From NCBI RefSeq assembly GCF_001949145.1, contig NW_019091438.1, positions 894,006 through 907,654 on the forward strand: a stretch of 13,649 nt of DNA. Direction: 5' to 3'. The notes beneath the pieces were generated by a model, which searched no databases, was not told where the DNA came from, and worked only from the letters and a program-made list of their open reading frames with translations. Shown piece by piece: positions 1 to 9,855 of this stretch (position 1 is its first letter; every line of letters starts with the position of its first letter). The stretch comes from Acanthaster planci. Lineage: Eukaryota > Echinodermata > Asteroidea > Valvatida > Acanthasteridae. Both the position numbers and the translations under genes were made by a program.

Positions 1-48
1 ATATCTGATCTTATGTTGCAATATTTTCTTCTCTGTTCTACATAACAG

Positions 49-123
49 CTGCTGACGAATTGGGATTGCCGCCGTCGGGTTGGAAAGGATTCAACGGGAA
101 TACAATCGACCGTCATGTGCGCG
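49..123 (+). CDS. E1: internal or 3' exon of a small secreted repeat-peptide gene (5' part outside window)
   Basis: The 75-nt exon follows a pyrimidine-rich tract ending AACAG and stops before the donor GTATGG. It is phase 1-1 and encodes ADELGLPPSGWKG, then FNGNTIDRHVR. The family match to E2-E6 is seen in the ADELG start, the Pro/Gly middle and the RHVR tail; the KR found in E2, E3 and E5 is replaced here. The bases before it (3-48) align codon for codon with the E2 signal peptide (YVAI, then an LFYI-A type end), but the codon matching a Cys of E2 is TGA at 6-8. This copy therefore cannot start translation at the ancestral site and makes sense only as a downstream exon. If the donor is not used, the frame ends GMGTF-stop at 140. 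Its first exon would lie left of the window. Function unknown; no known family recognised. Confidence 0.5.
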
Positions 124-140
124 GTATGGGGACTTTTTAA

Positions 141-1510
141 AACCTCATTAGGAATAACACAATCATTCCTCGTTGTTTTGTGCTCGGATTTTGTACCGGG
201 CATAGTAGTCAAATACCTTTGGACGAACACAAAACCCTACTACTTTTTCCATTTTTCCCGTACGAGTACGGGAAATGTTCTTGAGAGTGAGATTTGGCCT
301 ATACGTATATATTTTCATGCGTACGAGTACAGAGTAAAGTACTCCAACACGAGTACGAGTACATGTACTAAAACACAGTCAGCATGCCCATTCAAGTGCT
401 TTATGTAGTTGGACGTTGTTTTTCCTGTAAGAAGGGAAGCAACTTCTTTCCTCATCATGAATACCATTCCATGATCACATTCTCCCCAGCAATTCTGGTT
501 CGGCAATTCATAATCATATTATTTCTCTCCTTCTTCCTACTAATTTTTCCCGCCAGTCAAGTAGCAAAGTGATCGACGTGTTTCATCAATTGGCAGCGTG
601 TGTGGCGTGGAATCTGTTTCCTTCGTCATCTTACCACACTGGGCAGAGTAAACCTGGCCTGGTGATGCGCCCATACGCCGAAGTTGGCCTCGCTTTCAAA
701 CGTTACGCAGTTGGTTATCCGCTAGATAAACTCATATTTAGACAATTTTTACGATGATGATCTTTTATTTAGCTGTTACTTTAGGTTATTTTAAACTAGA
801 CAGCAAAAGAAACTTGCCACTTCTGTCGAAGACCACGCATAAAAATTTACTCCATAACCAAGTTGCTGTGCATGTGAATTTCTTCCTTGTTATATAGATA
901 ATTACTTGCTTTTGGGGCATGTAATTAGTAAGGGGTATTGCAGCATGCCTGTGTACAAAACTTGTTTATCTCTATGGAGTGAATTTTTATGTGTTGCCTT
1001 TGACAGAAGTGGCAAGTTTCTTTTGCTGTCCAGTGTAGATTTGTTCACTATATCCAATATCGTTAGACTATTAGAAATTTGCTTTCAGCTGTATAAAATC
1101 CTCTCCTATTTCTGAAACATGATTTCTTGTTTCTTTGGGTTTTTCCTTCTTGAACATGAGGGAGGGTGGATGAACAATCACACATAGGTAGCAGAAATAA
1201 TTAGTCACTATAGCACATTTTATTTTTTGTAGCGAGTTTGGAAGATTTGTACAAGTTAAAACCATTTTTTCTTCTTCTTTTACGAAACAACTGACCATAA
1301 TTGAACATGTTTTTGTGTGAATGGTAAAAGTTACAGGAAACTCACGGTAAGCGACCCAAATAACGCAGATAGATAAACGTTATCGTTTCACTACTCGACG
1401 AGACCAAAATCTTAAATCAACATTACGGCCGTGTTTGTTTTACTTGGAAATTAATACCATTTTTCATGCAGCCAAGACACCAATGGTTGCAGTGTTTAAT
1501 CAAATGACTC
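141..1510. other. No gene recognised
   Basis: AT-rich DNA downstream of E1. Short open frames occur on both strands but none exceeds about 100 codons or shows a family motif. No further peptide-repeat exon was found. If E1 uses its donor, this is intron. Confidence 0.5.
257..368. repeat. GTAC/GAGTAC-rich simple-sequence patch
   Basis: It contains CCCGTA-CGAG-TACGGG (257-272), a perfect 6-bp hairpin, and further ACGAGTAC units to 368. It is a degenerate microsatellite. Confidence 0.5.
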
Positions 1511-1741
1511 CTAGGGAGAGCGGCCACAGGCAGTATAGACGGAGGGCACCTTTTCAAAGACAGTTTTATATATAGGAGGTCCATCGAAGCCGACATTCAG
1601 ACCTTGTTTCTAATACTCTGTGCCAATTTCAAAGCTGATTGCATCCTAGTTGATGCCTTGGCTGTCACTGCCAGGATATCGGCCGTTGGAAATTAAGCCA
1701 CGCAGCTTGTACCAGACTTTCTGACCGTTTCCTCGTTCCTA
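1511..1741 (-). pseudogene. Decayed coding-like frame, family not recognised
   Basis: One minus-strand frame reads GNGQKVWYKLRGLISNGRYP, GSDSQGIN, stop, DAISFEIGTEY, stop, KQGLNVGFDGPPIYKTVF, EKVPSVYTACGRSP and a final stop at 1511-1513. Residue composition (GFDGPP, VPSVY, FEIGTEY) looks like real protein broken by two in-frame stops rather than chance. It has no start and no partner exons that I can see. It is most likely the C-terminal end of a transposon-encoded protein; a processed pseudogene is the alternative. Confidence 0.35.
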
Positions 1742-1882
1742 TTCATTCCTAAGTCAACTTGTACCATGATTTTTCACCCTACACCTCATTTCTATTCATA
1801 TCAAAATGATCATATGATTATGCTTATGCATATTCATGTGACCTTTTCACATTTCTATTCCAAAGGTCAAATTGTACCAGAC
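1736..1882. repeat. Diverged direct repeat around TTGTACCA
   Basis: CTATTCATTCCTAAGTCAAC plus TTGTACCATGA (near 1739-1769) resembles CTATTCCAAAGGTCAAA plus TTGTACCAGAC (near 1855-1882). A third TTGTACCAGAC lies at about 1708. A local duplication with no assigned function. Confidence 0.4.
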
Positions 1883-3734
1883 AGGCCCCCTCCACTACGA
1901 TGGTTTCACTTCCGATTAATCCACAGAATACTGGGTACTAATTCTTTCTTATTTAATTAAAGTAAATAAGTTGGATTCTAACGTTTATAACTTCTACAAA
2001 GATGAAGAGCCAATCCTTATTCACCTTTTCAGTAATTGCCAGGATGCTATTTCTTTTTTGAAATTCATTAGTAGATTGGACAAAACTAAGATTCAGCTTG
2101 TAATATACAATCAGCTATGACTGTTCAGTGTTACTAACACTAGATTTAAATGCCTTAATTCTCTTGATTTCTAGATTTTACATCTATACAATGAAAATGA
2201 ACGGTAAACGCCCTTCAGTAGAACTTTTGAAGAACGATATCCACAGGCATTATAACGTATGAAAAATACTTGTTGTCAACGGTACTTTTCAGAAATTTCG
2301 GTTGAAATGGGAAAATTACTTTGCACTTTGTCCATACAACTACTAGTAATTTGGCACAAAAATAAGGTATTAATAAGACATTAATATTTCATCATTATAT
2401 TGAATTTCCGTGGATATGAGAGAAATAAAATCGTACTTCAGGAAAAAAATCGTGTAATGATGTACAATTTCGTTTTCACGTAAGCACGGGTAGTGAAAAC
2501 AAACGGGCGTGAACAAGGAGACCTCAGTACAAGGCCGTCAGAAGTGGAAGGTCGTTAAATGAAATTCGTTTTTTAATCCATCTCTAGGTGATTTTTCCTA
2601 AACATCACTTGAGGAAAAAAAGGTAGAATTCAAAGATGAGTGTTTCATGGGGTGGTCTCAGTTAGGAATCATTCTTTTAAGATCATTGAACGTGATAGGA
2701 CAGTTACGTTCCATGTAAAACCCCATAGGCGGACCACGCAAGGGTTCCGGAAGCGCGCTCGAGCTGGCGATCACGGATATGCTTAACACGCTGAACATGA
2801 TCTGTCCACAAAAAGTACACAAATTGGATTAACAGTTACAAATTAACAACATGATCAACAACGGCAATTTGTTTATCCAATTAATATTAAGCAATCGTAA
2901 CTAATCACAGAATAACAGACAATTAACAGGATGGATTATAATAACCTTGTGTATAGGTGTACATGTGCGTGACGCCCGACTATATGCAATAAACCCTATA
3001 CCTGGACATGTGCTTACAGTTGTAACTTTGTACGTTGTCTCTGCTTTTGTTGTATTTTCTACCCCATTAAATACTCAAACCTATCCCGAAATGCCTATAG
3101 AAAACCATTAGAGCCAATAAAGTAAATTTAAATAATGCAATAAATGAATCCCACTTACGACTTCGGGATGACGTGTGTCCTGATACCAAATTACATGGCG
3201 ACTCATGAAGTTAGCTGAAATGTCTAGATAGTGTGCCGCTTAACAGCGCCCTCTATTGACAAATGGCAACAAACAAATTAATACATCGATAAAAGAGCAT
3301 TCTGACTTAACACAGTCACAGATCGGTGTTTGCCTACACACCACGAATTTGTGTACAGTGTATGTGAAAATATGGCAAGTGTATTGGTCTGCGAAGTGAA
3401 GCATGCTTTTAACTCTCTTGTAAGCTTAGTTGGGGCTTTTGTGCCACTATGATTACTTGCAGAAAACAAGTGGACAAATACATTTACATATAGTCATCCG
3501 CCCATTAAAGTACACGTGCAGGCACGCATCTTGTGTACAGCATTAGTTGTACCCCTGTGAATATCGTTGTAAGGACTGTGCCGATCTTCTCTTGTGATTT
3601 GAAAGTTTCCAAAGCTGTAGCACGGGAAAGAAGACGTGAACTCAGGAAATCTGTACCTTAAAAACGGAGACTGCTTTAAAATATCTTTTGATAAATACCA
3701 ACCACTGTCGCCAGGAATTTGGCTTCGTGTCTAC
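1883..3734. other. No gene recognised
   Basis: AT-rich, with many stops in all frames. It contains only small hairpins, such as TTTTTCCT/AGGAAAAA around 2590-2620. Confidence 0.5.
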
Positions 3735-4299
3735 TTCATTCACAAACGCAAGTTGATGGTGCAATATATCACTTTCAGTTGATAAATGCCAAAAACGACC
3801 GTCTCCACACAATGGAACTGGAGGGTTTGTCGAAAAGTGCACTGACAATGAAGTAGCTGGCTCAAAGCCGGCACACTTCCTTTCATGTCCAGATGGACTG
3901 ACAAACCTCATTGTTGGCCTTCGCACGCAATGTGTTGTGCTGCTATACTTGTCGGTATAAAATAAACAGATCCTACGCCCAATGGCGGCCTTGTAATCTC
4001 TGTAAAAGGGAAAGGTTATTATGTAGTCGTCCTTTTCGGGTTTAATTTCAACGCAACGCGGATGCCATTTTGAGGCCTTAGATTAGCACAGCTGTTTGAG
4101 TTTTATTCACAGAGCGGATCTGCTGAATCATATGCAAAGTATGGGTATACCCTTTTACTTGACCAGGAATTAAATTAGCATCCTAACCTGTTCTGAAACC
4201 ACAACTTTGGGCCAACCATCAAACGCTGAGATAGGACAGCAAGTTTTCAGAGCTACCAGTTTGTATGGCTCGTTAAGTACAAGCTTAGCCTCAACATCC
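3735..4299. repeat. Dispersed repeat Y, copy 1
   Basis: The sequence from TTCATTCACAAACGCAAG to AGCCTCAACATCC is repeated at 10539-11102 in the same orientation with scattered substitutions. Copy 1 lacks a 26-bp stretch (GGGTCACGCC onward) present in copy 2 and has about 29 extra bases near 4207. On the minus strand a short frame reads GFEPATS, a string often produced when a tRNA-type B box is translated. The plus strand has GGCTCAAAGCC, 9 of 11 against the B-box consensus. A SINE-related origin is possible but no A box is convincing. No protein-coding gene is supported here. Confidence 0.75.
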
Positions 4300-4510
4300 T
4301 CGTTGTCTGATGACACTTTCTACGACTTATTGTACTTTATTCAGACATCGGCAAATGAACGGCAAATGAAGCACGAAAAACAGTATCACTTCTCTTAAGA
4401 AAAAAAAGGTCTTGCACCTGTCTCAATAAGGCTTGTGTGATGAATCATAGAAAGACAGAAGTGCAAACTGTAGTTGCACGTCGATGTCGCCAACAACAGC
4501 CCTAGGCATC

Positions 4511-4558
4511 ATGTACATAATGTACATGTACTTGTGCACGTACATGTACATGTACATG
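4511..4558. repeat. GTACAT microsatellite
   Basis: Imperfect then perfect ATGTAC units, self-complementary throughout and able to form cruciforms. No spacers, so not a CRISPR array. Confidence 0.8.
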
Positions 4559-5215
4559 GCAAAAAGAAATGCACACGATTCCCTTTATAACAAGGGGGGC
4601 TACAGCAGGGCTCAGTTCTCTTTCCACAGAATTCTTTATTTCAAGTGGGCTACGTGTGTGTTAAAAAAATGAAAATTGTTGGCCTGCGTAGTTTATGTTA
4701 AAGTGGACTACCCAAGTTTAAGATGAAGCTAATTTTAGCCGTTTTGCCAGTGTCGTGGAGTCGGCGACATTCTCTCATTTTTTCGTCTGGTTAGTTTATT
4801 TGTGGCATCAACATCTGACAGCACAGGTGAGCTAATAAAGCAAGCCGGGTGATGGATACAAAACGTACAGCTAGGCTGACGGAAGACTAGATGAGAGAGG
4901 CACAATAAACACTAATGATGTGCATGTTTGGGTAGCACAGAATTCACATACGCAGAAGCTAAACATGGCTACCTAGTTACTTGTAAAAGAAATCTCTCAC
5001 ACAAGTGCAAAAAGAAACAAACATTCACCCGACAGACAAAAAAGTGAACATTAAACTACATCCGAATTGCCAATTCTCTCCCATTTAAATCGTTAATCAA
5101 GTTGGACAACTTTGGGACATAATTTGCAGTCCATTTCACCATGAGATTCCACATAGCCTGGTTTTCATGCGAACTTTTCCTAGAGCTGTTTTCGGTGAGT
5201 CACGCCTGAGGTTTT

Positions 5216-5258
5216 CTGTTTGTGCTTGTTAACCTGTTTGTGCTTGTTAACCTGTTTG
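5216..5258. repeat. 18-bp tandem repeat, 2.4 copies
   Basis: CTGTTTGTGCTTGTTAAC occurs twice back to back, followed by CTGTTTG. The two full copies are identical, so the duplication is recent. Confidence 0.9.
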
Positions 5259-6710
5259 CCAACCACTCATGTGAAAAATCGAATCGAGTATGCATTCATT
5301 ACCGAACTAAATACATGTTTCGTTTCGTCAAAAGACATGTTTCTATATTGTAAGTAAGTGTTTTCTTTCGTGCCAAAGGCAATTTCGTTTCGAGGGCTCC
5401 GGGCGTTATTTACTCATTTTCCCGCGACAATAGACTCATTTTCATGTTTGTCAACGTTTACGTGCCCGCCTTCTGCGGCTTCTCACGAAAGATTGCCATT
5501 TCTTTACCAGAGGGGGCAGTCAAACTGTTTACTAAGTAAAATTTCTCAGGAGCGAAACGGTGAAGACAAAAGTCGAAGAAAGAAAAACCTCAGTTACCTT
5601 GGAAAAAACTGTTGACAAAACAAAACAAGAAATTGTGCACAATCAATGGAAAACAAACAACAAATTCTGCATGATTATGGTTTTGAAAATCCCTTACGGA
5701 AAAGTCGTTGTCTCCAGCTGGAAAAAAAGGAGTGTAGCTTTCGAGTTTCTGGGATTCGGATTCAGTAGGTTCGTGTCGATACTTGAGATTCACCCTTTGC
5801 GTGAGGGAGCTGACTAAATACTGCGCGCTGCCTGTTTAACAAACCCACCGCCGGGCGAGGAGTGTATGAAAAGTGGGCAGCGCTGCTTTGCTGATTTGGA
5901 CTCAACTCCTGCATCGTACTAGGGCTACGCTGGGATAAGCTGGCCGGCGATGCCCTGGTTTGAAGGGTAGCTAGAGTGGACTTTTAAAAATACAGACCTT
6001 CAAAATGTACCTATGTATCTCACTTAACCTTATTGATGTCACTATTTCAAAGGCTGTTTTACTACTGGGGGGTATTCATATCAATTTTTTTACATTCATA
6101 AGCAAAATTGTGAGGTCAGCCCAGGACAGGAGCATAAACTTTACGTTGGTTTGTGTATGCACATAAAACTCCTGTATTTTTAAGGCTCTGGTGGCGTAAG
6201 TTTTCTCTTCTTCATTGCTTTGTAATTTATAGCAATAAAAAGTCATCTTTCCTCAATCGGAAATGTTTTAGTGATTAATATAATGGGTTCATAAATTTTA
6301 CAGAAAAACATACGCACTGAATCATGTCTTCCTAGAGTGACATAACAGTAGTAGCGCTCTGGTCAGTCTCGGAAAGCATCGATGAAAAGTGCCTTTTCAA
6401 TTCATTTAACCAAACTGGGATGTTAAATCATTTTCGTGCATTGAACAAGACTTTATAGTTGCAGAAAAACTGTGTCAAACAAATATCCACTTCGTCTCTT
6501 TTGTTTTGAAAGAAATTCAACTCACTGAATAATTTAACCCTCGAGAATAATGAAGAGTAAAGTTTATTATTCTGTGACACACGATGCTGAGATTTTATAG
6601 CTACCAGATTCTTCTGGCCGCTTGAATCGTCCCAATTAAAATCTGCCTTCTAAGTATAGGGAAACATAATGAGTTTGAAAGTGAAACTATCATCACTGGC
6701 TGCTCCATTC
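5259..6710. other. No gene recognised; overlapping open frames at 5358-5830
   Basis: Between 5358 and 5830 three overlapping frames of 67-85 codons are open, including a Lys/Glu-rich one without an ATG. No motif, splice context or homologue recognised supports any of them. GC rises around 5820-5960. The remainder is AT-rich. Confidence 0.4.
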
Positions 6711-6719
6711 GTTTGTTTT

Positions 6720-6880
6720 TTGGTTTTTTTTTTTTTTTTTGGCCGGGGGCATGCCCCTGATTTTTTGTATGTCCTATGATTGGGTGGGGCTTAATGGGTC
6801 TGCCCATTAATGGCTGATGCCTCATGGATTCACAACTCCTCCCCCCTTTACAAGTTATTGCTCCGTCACCGTTGACTGCA
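6720..6880 (-). mobile_element. A-tailed retroposon fragment, minus orientation
   Basis: A run of 17 T at 6724-6740 is the A-tail of a minus-strand insertion. Inside it lie the perfect palindrome GGGGCATGCCCC (6746-6757) and a hairpin TTAATGGG-TCTG-CCCATTAA (6791-6810). No reverse transcriptase or clear RNA-gene promoter is visible, and the far boundary is only estimated from the C-rich stretch near 6840. Confidence 0.35.
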
Positions 6881-7594
6881 ATATTTGATGACCTTTCCAT
6901 GTAATGATATTGCTCGATGAGGTTTATACCTTTTGGTCCGTTTCAAAAGTCGTACCTACACCGTGTCGAAAACAAGTCAAGTTGAATGTTTTTATTCCAC
7001 ACGGTACAAGCACGAGGCTTGAAACAAGTTTGACTCGACAAGCCATTCTCGGCTGGGAGAAGACTTTAGCTCGACAGGGTCTGCTGTGCTGATTTAACAT
7101 GGCAGCATCAAATACTAAAATGTCGTACTGCTGCCGTGTCGAACATAATTTCGATTCGAAATTAGTCTCCACCATCGAAAATAAGATGAAGTCAACGGTG
7201 GCTTTTGAAATTTGAAATTTCAAAAAAGGTTTCCAAAAAGAAATTGCACCATCTGCTGATACTATGAACATATCGGCAGGATCCAGGAACCGTAAAGACT
7301 CTCATCGGTCCTTGACAACAAAAGGGCTACAATCAGTCACACAGTTTATACCGGGAATAAATTACTTGATTGAATGTAGTACCGCTTTCCTTATGGCAAC
7401 CCCGCCTTGAATAAGAACCCCAAGTATCTTGTTATTTTTGTGCGTGTCAGCCAATTTGGATTTATGTAGGGTAGACTGGGTATTTGTAAAGCTGCAGCGA
7501 GCTTGTGGGACGGAAAACCACAGACAAGCTATTTACAGACGGGCCACATAGTTCAAACTTGTCGAGCGGTTACGTTCAACAGCACTAGTTTTCA

Positions 7595-7850
7595 CCCCGT
7601 AGGATAAAAAAAATGCTTGAAAAGTTCTATTGAATTGAAGGTTCGGGAAATTTTTTTGGCCTTTTGTTCCATGTTTATCAATCGTCGTCCCTGAAAGGTC
7701 ATACGTCACGTACATTTATGTCGTGCAGAATTCGTGGGAAAGCCGAAAGAGGGACAAGCTGGTTTGGTGATCGACGTCCCGTCATAAATCGTCTGTGTCC
7801 GGTTCAGTCCTGTCTGGTTTTATCGCTGCATCCACACAGAGATTTTTAAA
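7595..7850 (+). promoter_or_regulatory. 5' flank of gene A, homologous to that of gene B
   Basis: Blocks shared with the gene B flank include GAAAAGTTCTATTGAATTGAA (near 7620, matched near 11310), GTCATACGTCACGTA (near 7700, matched near 11405), a GCAGAATTC-TGGGAA block (near 7725, matched near 11735), CAGTCCTGTC (near 7806) and TGCATCCACACAGA just before the ATG. Order and strand agree in both genes, so promoter and first exon were duplicated together. The CGTCACGTA block resembles a CRE/bZIP-type site, but only as a motif match. No clear TATA box is seen. The transcription start cannot be placed. Confidence 0.45.
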
Positions 7851-7983
7851 ATGGATCCCCGCATCTGTTGTTACGTTGCTATCCTTGTCTGTCTGCACTG
7901 CATAGCAGCTGATGACGAACTTGGAAGACCACTGATGGGCTTGACCGGATCTGACTTGAAAAGAATCGGCCGTCACGTCCGCG
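7851..7983 (+). CDS. E2: first exon of gene A, signal peptide plus peptide repeat 1
   Basis: ATG at 7851 opens a 44-codon segment: a signal peptide with n-region MDPR, hydrophobic core CCYVAILVCLHCIA and likely cleavage near IAA, then DDELGRPLMGLTGSDL, the basic site KR, and IGRHVR. The last base before the donor GTAATG gives phase 1. Splicing to E3 keeps frame and would give an 81-residue secreted precursor. Without splicing the frame runs to a stop at 8031-8033 (60 residues). The start is chosen because it aligns with the E4 ATG and the 5' flanks of both are homologous. The two Cys in the core are unusual, but none lies in the mature part, so the product would not be disulfide-bonded. It resembles a peptide-precursor design; specific function unknown. 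Confidence 0.6.
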
Positions 7984-8035
7984 GTAATGTTACTTCTTTG
8001 ACTTTGACCAGAAGTCACACCAACCAATTTTAATC

Positions 8036-8065
8036 TGTGTTTGATTTTATGCACCTACAATGTAA
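8036..8065 (+). repeat. Intronic block of the tandem unit, copy after E2
   Basis: TGTGTTTGATTTTATGCACC followed by TACAATGTAA. It recurs after E4 (12034-12063) and after E5 (12259-12290), each time between one exon and the next exon or relic. It shows that exon plus intron was duplicated as a unit of about 200 bp. Confidence 0.6.
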
Positions 8066-8080
8066 AGCATCTGTACGAAA

Positions 8081-8107
8081 ACTCAATCGTGCTTCTGATG
8101 AAATTTA
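8081..8107 (+). pseudogene. Relic peptide-repeat exon after E2
   Basis: ACTCAATCGTGCTTCTGATGAA aligns with the start of E5 (ACTCAATAGCAGCTGCTGATGAA). The acceptor AG is destroyed (ATCG), the frame reads ASDEI then stop, and the rest is interrupted by the element at 8108. Its distance from E2, measured at the Ala codon, is about 183 bp, close to the 200 bp between E4 and E5, so it marks a lost tandem copy. Confidence 0.45.
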
Positions 8108-8240
8108 AGTGGGCAACTAATTTGTTATTTCGAATTACCAATTTGTTGCCATAAAGAAAATTAAGGACTAGTAATTACTTATTTCCAAGTTAATTGAAAT
8201 AACGAATTTATAATTCGTAAAAACGAATTGGTTTCCCACT
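8108..8240. mobile_element. Short terminal-inverted-repeat element (MITE-like)
   Basis: The 25-bp ends start AGTGGGCAACTAATTTG on the left and, read from the other strand, AGTGGGAAACCAATTCG on the right, with 20 of 25 positions identical. The 133-bp, AT-rich element has no coding capacity. The flanks GAAATTTA (left) and GAATTTTT (right) could be a decayed 8-bp target duplication, as made by hAT-type transposases, but this is weak. The element sits at the edge of a relic copy of the ADELG exon. Confidence 0.55.
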
Positions 8241-9075
8241 GAATTTTTTTATTTTGGTGGCTTGATTGGGCTTTCGTACATTTAACTGAATAACATGAGG
8301 GCGTTTGGCGGTGCTCGTGGGAAAACAGACGGACTGTTGAGATTCTTGATCCACTCCGTCGCGAAGCGTCCCTGTTCAATCATTGTGCTGATTAAGTGGG
8401 AAGAGGGAGTGGCCTCTCCTGGTGAGTCCATTGGAGCTAATTAGCATTTATTTATTTTTAAAGTCCAAATTCCATGTCTTGTCATATCCTACCCCTGAAC
8501 ATGCTGAAAAGCCTGGTTTAGTCATTTTACAGCTAGGGCCTCCCCTAGCCAGAATAAATGCAAAAAAAACAGACGGCCTTGAGCCAGCCTCCAAGCAGTT
8601 CCCATGGGACCGTGTACTAATTGGTCCCTTGTGCACAACCTAATGGGCTGTTTACAAAACGGTGCCTGGGGCAGGCAGTAGAATGTTCTTTATCAGTGAC
8701 AGCTGTCTGGAACTTGTCAGAGGCCTCTGTCGGCTGTCTTTGAAGTGTTATTTTTGTTGGGGGGGTGTCGTGATGGTGGTATGGCTTGCCTGGAGCTTGG
8801 CGAGGGCCCCCCCCCTTCAAATCCGGATAGCCTGGGAAAACGGCCCCCACGGTACTGTGATGTACTTTTGGTGGGTTTTGGTGGTTTTTAAGATCTGTAG
8901 AGGTTATGGGACAACCTCTGAAACATTAATACACCTTCAGGACAGACTCAGGGCTCTGCAAACCTGAAGCATGCAACGGACTCAACGGAATAGTCCGTCC
9001 CCGTAACCGTGAGAGTTTAAATTGGGAACGCGTCCCAGGGGACGTCATTGCATCCAATCTGCAGGTATTAAACAA
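8241..9075. other. Intron of gene A in the two-exon model; no gene recognised
   Basis: A GC-richer patch at about 8530-8850 contains hairpins (GCTAGGG-CCTC-CCCTAGC near 8532, the palindrome CAGAGGCCTCTG near 8719) and long C and G runs, which suggests old repeat DNA. Open frames here overlap on both strands and lack motifs. Confidence 0.4.
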
Positions 9076-9130
9076 CTGGACTTTCATACCTGCTCTAATG
9101 TCACATTCCTTTTATCTGTGTACTACATAG

Positions 9131-9208
9131 CATCTGCTGACGAACTGGGAAAACTACCCAAGGGCCTGGCCGAATCTAATGAGAAAAGAATCGGCCGTGA
9201 TGTGGGCG
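9131..9208 (+). CDS. E3: second exon of gene A, peptide repeat 2
   Basis: The 78-nt, phase 1-1 exon lies after a strong pyrimidine tract (CATTCCTTTTATCTGTGTAC) ending ACATAG. With the G from E2 it reads A-SADELGKLPKGLAESNE, KR, IGRDVG. The region 9076-9130 aligns with the E4 signal peptide without gaps (LDFHTCSNV against MELHTFTYI), but the ATG has become CTG, so it is probably no longer a first exon. The terminal Arg of the tail is Gly here (GGC for CGC), which would remove one basic site. If E3 is the last exon, the frame continues GMGFYLTTGIK to TAG at 9241-9243. The E2-E3 intron would be 1147 bp. An alternative is that the donor GTATGG at 9209 is used to reach a later exon. Confidence 0.5.
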
Positions 9209-9243
9209 GTATGGGTTTTTACTTAACAACAGGAATCAAATAG

Positions 9244-9855
9244 TTTGTTGGGAAAAAGCTGGGACTCAGTGGCCAAAAATGCTAATTTGAAGCGATTGCC
9301 TAGAGAGCGTAATAGTTCCTACTGAATACTACATCCCGCCTGGTATGGAACACTGCCTCGACATGTCACTTTGAGAAAGGAATAGTACGACAAGATTCAA
9401 ACATTGCCTACTTTAAGTTTTCCCGGTCAATTTCAGCAAAAATCCGCTAAGTTTCGTCAACACGCATTCACATTCGCAGAGATGCTACAGTTCGGCTTGT
9501 TTGGGGGTTTCTTTTTCCCTAATCTAACATTCACATTCGTTTCGGTGCACACAATTTTTTGTTAGCTTGGCCGTTCAGTTTCGTTTCCGTCATTTCTTTT
9601 CGTGTATGGGCATTCAAGACTATATATCACCATTCTTAAGTGTAATCAGTGCTCCCTTTATCCAGAACCTGCAGTCAAATTAGAAATCATTGAGGCGGAC
9701 AGGATATTTTACCTGCACGTGGTTTTCATTCCTGTTTACAGTAAATCTATTCTGAGTGTTTAATTTAGGAGTACGTGCATTCCAAAATTTGCCATAGGTC
9801 CTTTCTTGTCATTTGCGTGGACCAATGCAACTTATATGCACATATGAAAGTTAAA
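9244..9855. other. 3' flank of gene A; one weak terminal-exon candidate
   Basis: No further ADELG exon is present. CCCTTTATCCAG at 9654-9665 is a fair acceptor, and a phase-1 frame from 9666 runs 31 codons to TAA at 9761-9763. No AATAAA was noted close after 9243. Confidence 0.3.

Noticed and set aside
3860-3872. tRNA or SINE gene suggested by a B-box-like GGCTCAAAGCC
   Set aside because: No matching A box at the right distance and no cloverleaf could be drawn.
3642-3926. Minus-strand frame with GFEPATS
   Set aside because: This string often comes from translating tRNA/SINE-like DNA; the frame is not kept in the second copy.
4207-4398. Ser/Thr-rich frame ending in KQYHFS
   Set aside because: It begins inside repeat Y, and the matching frame in the second Y copy is shifted by indels, so it is not conserved as protein.
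4511-4558. CRISPR-like or regulatory palindrome array
   Set aside because: Continuous short GTACAT units without spacers: a microsatellite.
4723-4853. Possible second signal-peptide exon (ATG AAG CTA ATT TTA GCC) ending at ACAG|GTGAGC
   Set aside because: The hydrophobic segment and the donor are in different frames, with a stop between them; no family resemblance to the ADELG exons.
5358-5817. Overlapping 67-85-codon frames, one Lys/Glu-rich
   Set aside because: Three frames open on both strands at once, one without an ATG, and no family match. Chance openness is likelier.
6924-7271. Longest open frame in the window (115 codons, minus strand)
   Set aside because: No recognised motif, signal peptide, splice context or repeat partner; the composition fits non-coding DNA with repeated GTCGA-type words. 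Kept out of the gene list.
8662-8967. 101-codon plus-strand frame and overlapping minus-strand frame
   Set aside because: No ATG at its start, GC-rich simple runs and no domain recognised. Looks like old repeat DNA.
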